Assembly: GCF_014349155.1 (NCBI RefSeq)
Contig: NZ_JACSIT010000141.1
Span: 60,919-124,918, forward strand
Length of the DNA: 64,000 nucleotides
Direction of reading: 5' to 3'
From: Neolewinella lacunae
GTDB lineage: Bacteria > Bacteroidota > Bacteroidia > Chitinophagales > Saprospiraceae
Part shown: piece by piece, positions 1 through 8,498 of the stretch
Layout of the letters: each line of letters opens with the position of its first letter
Numbering within the stretch: position 1 is the stretch's first letter
Position numbers and translations under genes: made by a program
Notes under the pieces: generated by a model
Told to the model about the DNA's origin: nothing
Seen by the model: only the letters and a program-made list of their open reading frames with translations
The model's database searches: none

Positions 1-353
1 TTCTCTTGGCCTCCCTCCCCCCGAGGCCGAACAGGTTCGAGCACGCAGTACGCGACGTAGGAGCAATCCTGTCATCCCGACTTCCCTTTTCTCCAGGCCT
101 CCCCCCCAGAGGCTGAACAGGTTCAAGCACGCAGTACGCGACGTAGGAGCAATCCTGTCATCCCGACTTCCCTTTTCTCCAAGCCTTCCCCCTCTCCCGA
201 GGCCGAACAGGTTCGAGCACGCAGTACGCGACGGAGGAGCAATCCTGTCATCCCGACTTCCCTTTCCTCCAGGCCTCCCCCCTCTCCCGACGCCGAACAG
301 GTTCAAGCACGCAGTACGCGACGTAGGAGCAATCCTGTCATCCCGACTTCCCT
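1..353. repeat. Tandem array, four copies of an 86-90 bp unit
   Basis: Four head-to-tail copies are visible. The shared word ACAGGTTC(G/A)AGCACGC begins near 31, 117, 207 and 297, so the periods are 86, 90 and 90 bp. Each copy then carries GCGACG(T/G)AGGAGCAATCCTG and TCATCCCGACTTCCC. A variable C-rich spacer separates the copies. The array may continue to the left of the window. No ORF with coding character lies in it. It is not CRISPR-like, because the conserved part is about two thirds of the unit and the spacers are near-identical. Confidence 0.85.
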
Positions 354-459
354 CAGAAAGGTCTGCACTTGTTGTGCTGGCCTTTTGCTTTTGGGCAACC
401 CTTCATGCCGGACCAGAGGCCTGGATCCAGCGCGACCGCTCTTGTTCCCCGGCCTTGCC
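354..459. other. Non-coding stretch between repeat array and gene end
   Basis: Together with the array this leaves 1-459 without a convincing gene. I see nothing else in it and no clear terminator for the minus-strand gene that ends at 460. Confidence 0.5.
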
Positions 460-3400
460 CTACTCCTTCACGACAGGAATAAGATTATCATCCGCCACCC
501 GGTCGATGAGCTTGTTGTAGGGGTCGATGCCCGCTTTCTCGGGGAGCGCGTCTACGTACACCACGATGGTGTGCTCGCCGGGCGTCAGCCAGCGCTTCTC
601 CAGAAAGAGCGGTTGCTTCTCCACCAAACCCTGAGCGTTGGTGCCATCCGGACCGAAGACCCCGATCTCGATCAGGCTAGGTGCTGTGGGGCGGGCCTTT
701 TCTTCTCCGGAGCCTTCGTAGCTGATCTTGCGCGTGTCGACCTTCAGCGTTACCCGGTACTTGCCATTGGCCTCTGGGGTAGGTGCGTAGACGGCAGATA
801 GGGCGCGGTTTTCGTAGAGGGTGATCTCGGCGAAGCTTTCCCGGAGGAAGTACTGCATGGAATCCGGCGTAACGGACTGAATGAAGCCATACCAATCGGC
901 CGTAGTGGCGAAGGGTGGATCTTCCTTCAGGGCGAAGCTATCCAGGAAGGCAGCAAAGCCTGCGTTGAGGCGGTCTTCGCCGATGTAGTCGGATAGGGCG
1001 TACATGATCAGGCCGCCTTTGCGGTACCAGACGTAAGCCTGGGTGTCGTTGTCCAACAGGGTTTTCTCGAACTTGCTTTCGCCGCTGCGCCCCCGCAGGT
1101 AGCTATCGAGTTCGTACTTCAGGAATTTGCCCATGCTGGCCTCGCCGTAGCGCTCTTTGGTGACCATGAGCGAGCTGTATTCGGCCATGGTTTCGGCGAT
1201 CTGGTTGGCTCCCCGGGTGGCGCTGGGGGCAATTTGGTGGCCCCACCACTGGTGCGCTACTTCGTGGGCCGTGACGGTGAAGGCGTAGTCGTTGTCCGCC
1301 GGATCCCGGAAGTCTCCCGTCCAGCCGAAATCTTCTGCGTAGGGGACGGTATTGGGGAAGGACTGGGCAAAGGTGGCGTAGCGGGGAAACTCCAGAATCC
1401 GCAATTGATCGAACTGGTAGGGACTAAAGTTTCTGGCGTAATAGGCCAGGGATGCTTTGGCCGAAGCCATGAAGCGATCAAGGTTGCGGTCGTGGTTCTT
1501 GTGGTGGAAGATTTGAATTTTGACGTCGCGGCCGTTGGTGTTCCGGTAGACGTCTTCCAGCACTTCGTAGTTGGCGGAGGAGATGTTCCAGAAATTCTGG
1601 ATTTTGCCTTCGTTGGCGTACTCGAAGTAGCGGCGGCCGTCTTTTTCGTACTCCTTCGTCAGTTTGCCCGGGGCGATGGCGATTTGATCGGGGGCCGTAC
1701 TGACAGTGGCTCTGAAGGTGACGAAGTCGGAATCGTCGCCAAACAGCAGCGTGGCGCGGCCCTGGGCATCGTCCTGGGGCGGCAGGTCGTAATCCCGGAT
1801 TTCGAGGCCGCGCTTTTTGCGTTCCAGGTCGGAGCTGATGCCCGCCCCGCTGGGGTAGCCGAAGCCGGGGAAGATGGAGTTGTTCAGAAAGGTGCCGTTG
1901 AAGACGATGTCGCGCTGGTAGCCTTCGTTTGGGAAGGCCCCGAAGCCACCCTCCACGACCATTTCCATCAGCGCGCTTTCCCCCGGCTCCAGTGGATCGG
2001 CCAGGTGGTAAATTTCGAAATCGAAGTCCTCTTCCCGCTGCACCAGTTCGGGCGCGATGCCGTCGATGGTAAAGACCGACATGATGACCGTTTTTTGGTC
2101 GTAGCTGTGGTTGATCAACAACGTATCGATGGCCGTGGCCCCCTTGTTTTTGATGCGGAACAGGCCGCGGGCTTTCACGTTGCGTTGTTCCGGGACGAGG
2201 TCGACGAAAAGCTCAGTATCCGTGATTTTGGGCTGGAGGAAACCATCGTACTTGCGGTAGCTTTTTTCGAAGGCCTCCTGTTGGTCGAGGCTTTCTTCGT
2301 TGGAAGTGTAGGTGTTTTTTACGCTCACGTTGTTGTAGATCGTGAAGCCGGAAAGGGCAAACACCGCCAGGGCCGCCGCAATGCCGAGGGCTGGTTTCAA
2401 CCCCCAATCCTGGCCGAAGCGCTGGAAGCGGCTCTTCCACGCATTGTCCGTCCCCCGCGCCCAGAACAAACCACTGAGGATGAGCAGTACGGTACCGAAG
2501 GCCAACCAGTACACGTTGAACCAGCTGACTGAGCGTACGAAGTGGCCAAAGCCATTCATATCGGAAATGAGGTAGCCCGGCCGGCTGCCAAACAAAAACA
2601 TGTTGTAGTCGATCTCCAGAATTGCCGGCACAAAGAACACCACGGCGTAGGTGCCAATGGCAACGACGTGGCCCAAAAACTTGCTGTTCACCAATACGTG
2701 CACAAAAAAGGCCAGCGACATCAGCACCAGGTACTGCGGCCAGGTGAGCAGATAAAGATCGGTGAAGTATTGCCCGAAGTCGTAATCGAAATACCCCTGT
2801 ACCGTTTGGTTGAACACCCCGAGTATCCACACCATCGTCACCAGCAGGAAGGTGACCAGCACCATGGTCATTAGTTTGCCCCCGTAGATCGCCCAGCTGG
2901 GCACCGGCAGCGCGTCGCTGATCTGATCAAACTTTACCGTCCTGTCGCGGTGCACCACCTCGCCGGTGTAGAAGACCAGGATGACCAGCACGAAGAAGAT
3001 GTAGGTCTCGTTCTTCATCTCCAGCATCGTGTAGGTGGTGGGCAGGCTGGGCGTACCGTAAATGGTGCTGCCAAACCAGCCGTCGAAAAACAGGAACAGG
3101 AGGGCCCCGGAGATGATCCCCGCGAAGTAGGGGTCGCGGAGGATCGACTTGAACTCGATCCAGGCCTGGGCAAACATGTGGCGGACGTAGCTGACCCCGT
3201 CAAACCTTTGCTGTACCGGAGGGATGGGCACTGCACCTGCGGCCGCGCCCCGGTTAAACTCTCCGGAAACGGCCTTTTTTACTTTTTCTGCCTTACCCCC
3301 CAAAAAGCGGACAAATTCAAAACGGAAAAGGGTAAACAACAGCAAGGCCAGGGCGATGCCGGGCCACAGCAGGCGGTTGATCAGCAAGTTACCCGTCAGC

Positions 3401-4104
3401 GGCGCATGAAAGGTATTCTGCTCCGGCGGGGTCAGGTATTTTGTCACCTCCTGAAATCCAAAAAGCCCGAAGGGGTCGATCAGCGAAACCAGGGACTGGT
3501 TTTCCAGGTCACTCGCCAGCGTTCCCGCCACCAGGTAAACGATGAAAAAGAGGATGCTGCCAACGTAAGACACGAAGATCTTGCGCGTCAGCGCGACCAG
3601 GCAAAAGAAGAAAGTGCCCGTAAAAATCAGGTTTGGCCAAAGGTAAACGGTGGTGCCGTAGACGTAATCGGCCAGCCGCAACGGACCGAACCGCTCCGGC
3701 TCCTCCCACTCCAGCAGGGGCCCCAGCGAGTAGCCAATCATCAAGCCCAGCACCACCCCCAGGCTGATGGCTAATAGTGTGACGAGCGACCCCGCGTAGC
3801 GACCCAGCAAATAGCCTTTCTCGGAAACCGGGTAGGTGAAGTAGTAATCCTGCACCCCGTGTTCGATATCGCGGTACACCGGCACGCCCATCACCGCCGA
3901 GGCGATCAGGACGCCGAAGATGCTCACCGTCATGAGCAGGTTGGCGACGGTGACGGCGGAATTGGCGAAGGCTTTTTCGGAGCTGGCGTTGGCCCCGTTG
4001 GCCGCCAGCAAAAAGCCGAAGAGCAGCAAGATGCCGAAGTAGGCCCAGGTGGCCGGCCGCGTGAAGCGGTACTTGAGTTCGAATTTCAGAATTTCCAGGA
4101 ACAT
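460..4104 (-). CDS. ABC transporter permease fused to M1-family aminopeptidase
   Basis: A protein of 1214 residues. The N-terminal half carries many hydrophobic segments typical of ABC-2-type permeases, in two blocks of roughly residues 1-280 and 310-590. The C-terminal half is soluble and carries a gluzincin motif, HEVAHQWWG near residue 945, followed by a glutamate in NQIAETMAEY. This is M1 aminopeptidase-like. The exopeptidase GAMEN motif is not present; the equivalent stretch reads YAEDFGW. The gene lies 63 bp downstream of the ABC ATPase on the same strand, so the two probably form one transporter. Its substrate is unknown. Residues 285-291 (RGAAAGA), between the two membrane blocks, are encoded by a copy of the dispersed 18-bp element. 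The family fusion is recognised; the physiological role is inference. Confidence 0.88.
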   Translation of the reverse strand: MFLEILKFELKYRFTRPATWAYFGILLLFGFLLAANGANASSEKAFANSAVTVANLLMTVSIFGVLIASAVMGVPVYRDIEHGVQDYYFTYPVSEKGYLLGRYAGSLVTLLAISLGVVLGLMIGYSLGPLLEWEEPERFGPLRLADYVYGTTVYLWPNLIFTGTFFFCLVALTRKIFVSYVGSILFFIVYLVAGTLASDLENQSLVSLIDPFGLFGFQEVTKYLTPPEQNTFHAPLTGNLLINRLLWPGIALALLLFTLFRFEFVRFLGGKAEKVKKAVSGEFNRGAAAGAVPIPPVQQRFDGVSYVRHMFAQAWIEFKSILRDPYFAGIISGALLFLFFDGWFGSTIYGTPSLPTTYTMLEMKNETYIFFVLVILVFYTGEVVHRDRTVKFDQISDALPVPSWAIYGGKLMTMVLVTFLLVTMVWILGVFNQTVQGYFDYDFGQYFTDLYLLTWPQYLVLMSLAFFVHVLVNSKFLGHVVAIGTYAVVFFVPAILEIDYNMFLFGSRPGYLISDMNGFGHFVRSVSWFNVYWLAFGTVLLILSGLFWARGTDNAWKSRFQRFGQDWGLKPALGIAAALAVFALSGFTIYNNVSVKNTYTSNEESLDQQEAFEKSYRKYDGFLQPKITDTELFVDLVPEQRNVKARGLFRIKNKGATAIDTLLINHSYDQKTVIMSVFTIDGIAPELVQREEDFDFEIYHLADPLEPGESALMEMVVEGGFGAFPNEGYQRDIVFNGTFLNNSIFPGFGYPSGAGISSDLERKKRGLEIRDYDLPPQDDAQGRATLLFGDDSDFVTFRATVSTAPDQIAIAPGKLTKEYEKDGRRYFEYANEGKIQNFWNISSANYEVLEDVYRNTNGRDVKIQIFHHKNHDRNLDRFMASAKASLAYYARNFSPYQFDQLRILEFPRYATFAQSFPNTVPYAEDFGWTGDFRDPADNDYAFTVTAHEVAHQWWGHQIAPSATRGANQIAETMAEYSSLMVTKERYGEASMGKFLKYELDSYLRGRSGESKFEKTLLDNDTQAYVWYRKGGLIMYALSDYIGEDRLNAGFAAFLDSFALKEDPPFATTADWYGFIQSVTPDSMQYFLRESFAEITLYENRALSAVYAPTPEANGKYRVTLKVDTRKISYEGSGEEKARPTAPSLIEIGVFGPDGTNAQGLVEKQPLFLEKRWLTPGEHTIVVYVDALPEKAGIDPYNKLIDRVADDNLIPVVKE
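3233..3250 (-). repeat. 18-bp dispersed element copy inside a CDS
   Basis: A perfect minus-strand copy of GGGCGCGGCCGCAGGTGC. It is read in frame as RGAAAGA in the permease/M1 fusion, in the hydrophilic linker before VPIPPVQQ. Confidence 0.85.
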
Positions 4105-4167
4105 GGAGGAGCGGTTGAATGGTGGGCAAGAGGGAGCAAGGGGCTACTTGATGGGCTGCCGTTTCGG

Positions 4168-5055
4168 TCAGACCAGTTCCAGTTCCATTCGTTCGCCGAT
4201 GCGGGTGAAGTACACGTCTTCCAGGTCGGCGTTTACCGCGTGGAAGGAGGCATCCGGCTGGCTTTCGCTGAAGACGTGGATTTCCGTTTTGCCGCCCTTC
4301 AGCTGGGTGGAGATCACGCGGTGGGCTTCCAGGTGGGCGGGCAGCTCGGCCTTGTGGATGGACTTGCTCCAGATGCTGCCGTTTACTTCGCGCACCAGTT
4401 CGGCGGGGTGCCCCTTGGCGATCACCTGCCCGAGGCAGATGATGGCCATGTCGTTGCAGAGGTTGGTGACGTCTTCGACGATGTGGGTGCTGAGGATGAC
4501 GATGGTGTTTTCGCCGATTTCACTGAGCAGGTTGTGGAAGCGGTTGCGCTCGGTGGGGTCCAGGCCAGCGGTGGGTTCATCGACGATGATCAGTTGGGGG
4601 TTGCCGAGGAGGGCCTGGGCGATGCCGAAGCGCTGCTTCATGCCGCCGGAGAAGGTGCCGAGGTTGCTCTTGCGTTTGTCGTAGAGGTTGACGCGATGTA
4701 GCAGGGCGGCAACGAGTTCTTTGCGTTCGGCGCGCTGGTTGATCCCCTTGAGGCTGGCGACGTGATCGAGCATGTTTTCGGCGGAGACTTTGGGGTAGAC
4801 GCCGAACTCCTGCGGAAGGTAGCCAAGGATGCGGCGGACGGCATCTTTGTCTTTCAGCACGTCAATATCCCCCAGGGTGATGCTGCCCGAATCGGCTTCT
4901 TGCAGGGTGGCGATGGTGCGCATCAGGCTCGACTTCCCGGCACCGTTGGGACCCAGCAGGCCGAACATCCCGCGCGGAATCGTCAGGTTGCAGTCGTTGA
5001 TGGCTTTTACGCCGTTGCCGTACGTCTTATTGAGGTGCTCTATGCGAAGTTCCAT
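4168..5055 (-). CDS. ABC transporter ATP-binding protein
   Basis: A protein of 295 residues. Walker A is GPNGAGKSS near residue 35, the Q-loop lies in YLPQEFG, the signature is FSGGMKQR near 140, Walker B is LIIVDEPTAGLDP, and the H-loop is in LSTHIVED. It is a DrrA/NatA-type ATPase that should drive the permease/M1 fusion encoded just downstream on the same strand. The C-terminal 80 residues are a family-typical extension. The start ATG follows directly from the first conserved strand (MELRIEHLNKTYGNG). There is a divergent neighbour with about 215 bp between the starts. Confidence 0.93.
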   Translation of the reverse strand: MELRIEHLNKTYGNGVKAINDCNLTIPRGMFGLLGPNGAGKSSLMRTIATLQEADSGSITLGDIDVLKDKDAVRRILGYLPQEFGVYPKVSAENMLDHVASLKGINQRAERKELVAALLHRVNLYDKRKSNLGTFSGGMKQRFGIAQALLGNPQLIIVDEPTAGLDPTERNRFHNLLSEIGENTIVILSTHIVEDVTNLCNDMAIICLGQVIAKGHPAELVREVNGSIWSKSIHKAELPAHLEAHRVISTQLKGGKTEIHVFSESQPDASFHAVNADLEDVYFTRIGERMELELV

Positions 5056-5189
5056 GTGCTGAGGTGATTTGGCTGCCTAAGTTCATACATCCCTTTGACT
5101 ACCTTGAAAAAAACCGACCAACCCACATTTTCTTGGTACGAAGGTGGTCCGAAGGACGTCGAATAAAGGACCAGGTGGCGTGTGGTTTT

Positions 5190-5207
5190 GGGCGCGGCCG
5201 CAGGTGC
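5190..5207 (+). repeat. 18-bp dispersed element copy
   Basis: A perfect plus-orientation GGGCGCGGCCGCAGGTGC in the divergent region between the ABC ATPase and the metal-binding protein. Confidence 0.85.
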
Positions 5208-5269
5208 AGTGGCAAGGACGGAAGAGCGGAGGAAACAACCAAAGCCCTCGCTCGGGCGTAGTGAAGGGT

Positions 5270-6325
5270 ATGCGTAGCCTGATCATCATTTTCACCTTGC
5301 TCTTGGGTTACTTACCCGGCATCCCGACCTCCTCCGGGACTATCGCCTGCGTCCGCGGACAGACTACGGTACCGACGGACGAAACCCGTCCATTGGTCCT
5401 GGCCTCCGCCTCCATCTTCGCGGATATGGCCGAGGTGATTGCCGGTGGCCTGTTGCGCGTGCAGTCCATCGTCCCCATCGGCGGCGACCCCCACATCTAC
5501 GAGCCGACGCCGGCCGACGTACAGCTCGTCTCCCGCGCCGACCTGGTGCTCATCAACGGCCTGACCTTCGAGGGCTGGATGAACGAGCTGATCGCCAACA
5601 GCGGCACGCGGGCCAACACCGTCATCATCACCCAGGGCATCGGCAGCATCGCCAGCGAGGAATACGCCAACTCCAGCGACCCCCACGCCTGGATGACGGC
5701 CAAAAATGGGCAGACCTACGCCCGCAACATTCGCGACGCCCTGATTGCCCTCGACCCCGCCAACCAAGACGTCTACACCTTCAACGCCGGCATCTACCTC
5801 CAGCAACTGGAGGACCTGGACGCGGAAATTTTCCAGCAAATCGAGAGCATCCCTCTGGAAAAGCGGGTTTTGATCACGAGCCACGACGCCTTTCGCTACT
5901 ACGGGCGCCACTACGGCATCCGCGTGGAAGCCGCGCTGGGGACAAGCACCGACGCGGAAGTCCGCACCGAAGACGTCAACCGCCTGACGCGGATCATCCG
6001 CGAAACGGGTGTGCCGGCCATCTTCGTGGAAAGCACGATCAACCCGAAGCTCATCCGGCAAATTGCTACCGACAACGGCCTCATCATCGGTGGCAGCCTC
6101 TACGCCGATTCGCTGGCCGACCCATCTTTGCCCGCTGGCACTTACCTGGGCATGCTGCGCCACAACACCCAAACCATCGTGGCGGCCCTGCGCGGCGAGG
6201 CGGTGGACAGCGGCGATGGCATGGGGCCTTCGGCGGCCCGGCAGGGCGGCTTGCTTGCCATCATCCTGGCCGTGATGCTGGGCGCTTTTTTCTATATGGT
6301 TAGGCAGTTGAATACGGGGGCCTGA
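5270..6325 (+). CDS. Zinc/manganese ABC transporter solute-binding protein (TroA/ZnuA-like)
   Basis: 351 residues from the ATG that begins a clear signal peptide (MRSLIIIFTLLLGYLPG). The frame is open further upstream, to 5144, but that part runs through the dispersed repeat. Cluster A-I features are present. Candidate metal ligands are His in GGDPHIYEP, His in SHDAFRYYG, Glu in VESTINP and Asp in SLYADSL. A second DPHAW motif is also seen. The C-terminus has a predicted membrane span (GGLLAIILAVMLGAFFYMV), which is unusual for a periplasmic binding protein and suggests membrane anchoring. No matching ATPase or permease is adjacent; the neighbouring ABC pair is of a different (export-type) class. 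Family call is firm, metal specificity is not. Confidence 0.85.
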   Translation: MRSLIIIFTLLLGYLPGIPTSSGTIACVRGQTTVPTDETRPLVLASASIFADMAEVIAGGLLRVQSIVPIGGDPHIYEPTPADVQLVSRADLVLINGLTFEGWMNELIANSGTRANTVIITQGIGSIASEEYANSSDPHAWMTAKNGQTYARNIRDALIALDPANQDVYTFNAGIYLQQLEDLDAEIFQQIESIPLEKRVLITSHDAFRYYGRHYGIRVEAALGTSTDAEVRTEDVNRLTRIIRETGVPAIFVESTINPKLIRQIATDNGLIIGGSLYADSLADPSLPAGTYLGMLRHNTQTIVAALRGEAVDSGDGMGPSAARQGGLLAIILAVMLGAFFYMVRQLNTGA

Positions 6326-6387
6326 AGTTCCCTAGCCCTGCGTTGCTGGCCAGAATTCCCTTCTTTTGCTTTCTAAGTGCTTGTTCC

Positions 6388-7128
6388 ATGCCGAAGTTTC
6401 GTCCACTGTATTTTCTGCTCTGCTTCGCGTTGGTGGGCAGTTTATTTCTGGGCTGCGACGGGCGGCGGGACATCCGCAGCTACTACTTCCCGGCGCGGGA
6501 GTTGACCGACGGACTGGTCTACGTCTACGAAAACACGGGGACCCTCCCGGGACCCGACCGCGAATACTGGTACTACCTGGGCGTGGACGTGGATACGGCC
6601 CTTTACCTCAGCGTAACGCGCTATTCGCCAGTTTTGGCTCCCGAGCAACAGGGGCGCGAAGAAATCCGCAACGACGGCGTCTACCTCCGCGAGTTGACCC
6701 TGCTGGGTACCGACAGTGCGGGCCTGGCCATCCCCACGCCCACTACGCTGCTGTTTAACCAGACCTTCCCCTTCTACCTGGAAGACCAGCCGACGAAGCC
6801 CTACGGCTACCGCATGCGCCTGAGCCCGCCGGACAACCCGGATGCGGTAACTTACGTCACGCTGAACCGCTACTTTGAGCGAGACACTACCATTGAGGTG
6901 CTGGGTGGCAGCTACCCGGCCCTCGTCTTTTCCCTGGCGGGCGAGGTGAGCGTGCGCGACCCGGAGGAGGGCGACATCAGTCCGCAGTTCACCGGCTACG
7001 AGATCTACGCCAAGGGATTGGGTCTGGTGGAGTACCGTCGGGAATTGGGCAACGGCAATTCGCTGGGCGGCCGCTTAGCCGCGCGGATGACGATGGAGGC
7101 GTTTTTGCGGGAGGAAGCAGAACAGTAA
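6388..7128 (+). CDS. Predicted lipoprotein, function unknown
   Basis: 246 residues with a lipoprotein signal, MPKFRPLYFLLCFALVGSLFLGC, whose lipobox cysteine is at residue 23. The chosen ATG begins the signal peptide; an upstream in-frame ATG at 6343 would add 15 poor residues. The mature part is soluble and rich in beta-type sequence (YYFPARELTDGLVYVYEN). No family is recognised. It lies 62 bp after the metal-binding protein on the same strand and converges on alkB with only 9 bp between the stops. Confidence 0.75.
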   Translation: MPKFRPLYFLLCFALVGSLFLGCDGRRDIRSYYFPARELTDGLVYVYENTGTLPGPDREYWYYLGVDVDTALYLSVTRYSPVLAPEQQGREEIRNDGVYLRELTLLGTDSAGLAIPTPTTLLFNQTFPFYLEDQPTKPYGYRMRLSPPDNPDAVTYVTLNRYFERDTTIEVLGGSYPALVFSLAGEVSVRDPEEGDISPQFTGYEIYAKGLGLVEYRRELGNGNSLGGRLAARMTMEAFLREEAEQ

Positions 7129-7137
7129 GCTTTCCGG

Positions 7138-8232
7138 CTAAACTGCGGCGGGCAGCCGATCCATAAACTGCTCTACCCGGGGGTTCATCACGGCAAACCA
7201 CGCGGGCGGAAACAGGGCCAGGATCATGCAGGCCGGATAACCGGTGGGCAGCTGGGGACTTTCCTCGAAGGCCCGCAGGATCTGGTACTTCCGCGTGGCC
7301 CGGTAGTGGTGGTCGCTGTGGCGGGTGAGTTCATAGAGAAAGATGCGTCCCATTTCGTGGTTGCTGTTCCAGCTGTGGATGGGCAGTACGGGCTCGTAGC
7401 GGCCGGCAGCGTTTTGGCGGCGCAGCAGGCCGTAGTGTTCGATGTAATTGACGGTCTCCAGCATCAGGAAGCCAAACACGGCCGCGGCGATGGCTACCCA
7501 TAAGCCCGTAAAGCCGAAGGAAGAGTAGACCAGGGCCAGGTAAGCCAGTTGCATCACCTGAAAGCGCAGCATGAGGTTGCGCCAGCTCAGCCAGGTCCAG
7601 CGTGGGGAGGGTGCGGTGCCTTCCTCCAGCCCAGTGTCCAATCTCTGCAGCCGTTCAGCCTCCAGCGTCCAGGCGTGCCACCAGCTCAGTACCGTGCTGC
7701 GTAGCCAAAAGGTGTAGATCGATTGGTTTTTGCGGCTGGTGGCGGGGTCGTGGGGCGTAGCGACGTAGCGGTGGTGGCCCCGGTTGTGTTCGATGAAAAA
7801 GTGCATGTAAAGGCCAAACAGCAGCAGGGCCTGCGCGAGCCACTGTTCAAAAGCCTTTTCGCGGTGGCCCAGTTCGTGGCCTACGTTGATGCCGATGGTG
7901 CCGATGAGTAAGCCGACGTTGAGGATCATCCCAGTCAGCTCGTAAGCGGCCAGCTCGCGGGTAGTCACCAGGTGCAGCAGGTACCAGACTGCCGCCACCA
8001 GGATGGGCAGGTTGAGGTAGAGCAGCCAGTCGAAAAGACTCCGCCCGGCCCGCTCCGCCTCCTCTTCCGGCGCGTGGTTTTCTGCCGAAGCCGGCAGGAT
8101 AAACTCCAGCAAGGGCAGAATAATAAAGGCGACGTAGATGCTGCCAAACGACCAAATGCCCCCCAGGTAGAGCCCGAGGAAGCCCGATAGCGGCAGGAGA
8201 TAAGCGAGGAGGTATTTCAGATCGCGGTACAT
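7138..8232 (-). CDS. alkB: AlkB-type alkane 1-monooxygenase (membrane di-iron hydroxylase)
   Basis: 364 residues from ATG 8232 (MYRDLKYLLAYLLP). The longer frame upstream has no hydrophobic start and is rejected. All four histidine boxes of the AlkB/xylene monooxygenase branch are seen: HELGH, EHNRGHH, the subgroup motif NYIEHYGLLR, and RHSDHH. Several membrane spans lie between them. The enzyme hydroxylates the terminal carbon of alkanes or fatty-acid-like chains and needs rubredoxin or ferredoxin electron donors, which are not encoded nearby. It is divergent from an acyl-CoA dehydrogenase, consistent with chain breakdown. The substrate is inferred from family only. Confidence 0.88.
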   Translation of the reverse strand: MYRDLKYLLAYLLPLSGFLGLYLGGIWSFGSIYVAFIILPLLEFILPASAENHAPEEEAERAGRSLFDWLLYLNLPILVAAVWYLLHLVTTRELAAYELTGMILNVGLLIGTIGINVGHELGHREKAFEQWLAQALLLFGLYMHFFIEHNRGHHRYVATPHDPATSRKNQSIYTFWLRSTVLSWWHAWTLEAERLQRLDTGLEEGTAPSPRWTWLSWRNLMLRFQVMQLAYLALVYSSFGFTGLWVAIAAAVFGFLMLETVNYIEHYGLLRRQNAAGRYEPVLPIHSWNSNHEMGRIFLYELTRHSDHHYRATRKYQILRAFEESPQLPTGYPACMILALFPPAWFAVMNPRVEQFMDRLPAAV

Positions 8233-8473
8233 CCTACTTTTTTTTTGATCGACGATGCAGAGGACTGGAAACGAGCGTTGGTGCACCCACCAAAGATAAG
8301 CAAGCTGTGCAAGAAAAAAGTCATTTTCCTGGGCAAATCCTCCGTAGCATTTGGCTCGCTTTTTCGTCTTTTCCTTGCTGTTGCCTGGGCCGACCTCACC
8401 CGGCACCTGCGTTTTGCGCAACTAAAGCGGACAAGTCGGGCGATAGGAATTGGCGGCCCCGGCGAAAATTCGC

Positions 8474-8481
8474 TAGCTTTG
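8474..8481 (+). promoter_or_regulatory. -7 promoter box of acyl-CoA dehydrogenase gene
   Basis: TAGCTTTG matches the Bacteroidota TAnnTTTG -7 box and lies 17 nt before the ATG. A TTGG about 20 nt upstream could serve as the -33 element. Confidence 0.6.
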
Positions 8482-8498
8482 CCCAAAAGTCGAATACC

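Noticed and set aside
1-353. CRISPR array
   Set aside because: Repeats are too long and the spacers are near-identical; no cas genes nearby.
1234-2532. 432-codon plus-strand ORF opposite the permease/M1 gene
   Set aside because: Shadow of the real minus-strand gene in GC-rich DNA; no recognisable domains.
8403-8420. Element copy upstream of the acyl-CoA dehydrogenase gene
   Set aside because: GCACCTGCGTTTTGCGCA is too diverged to count, though it may be a decayed remnant.
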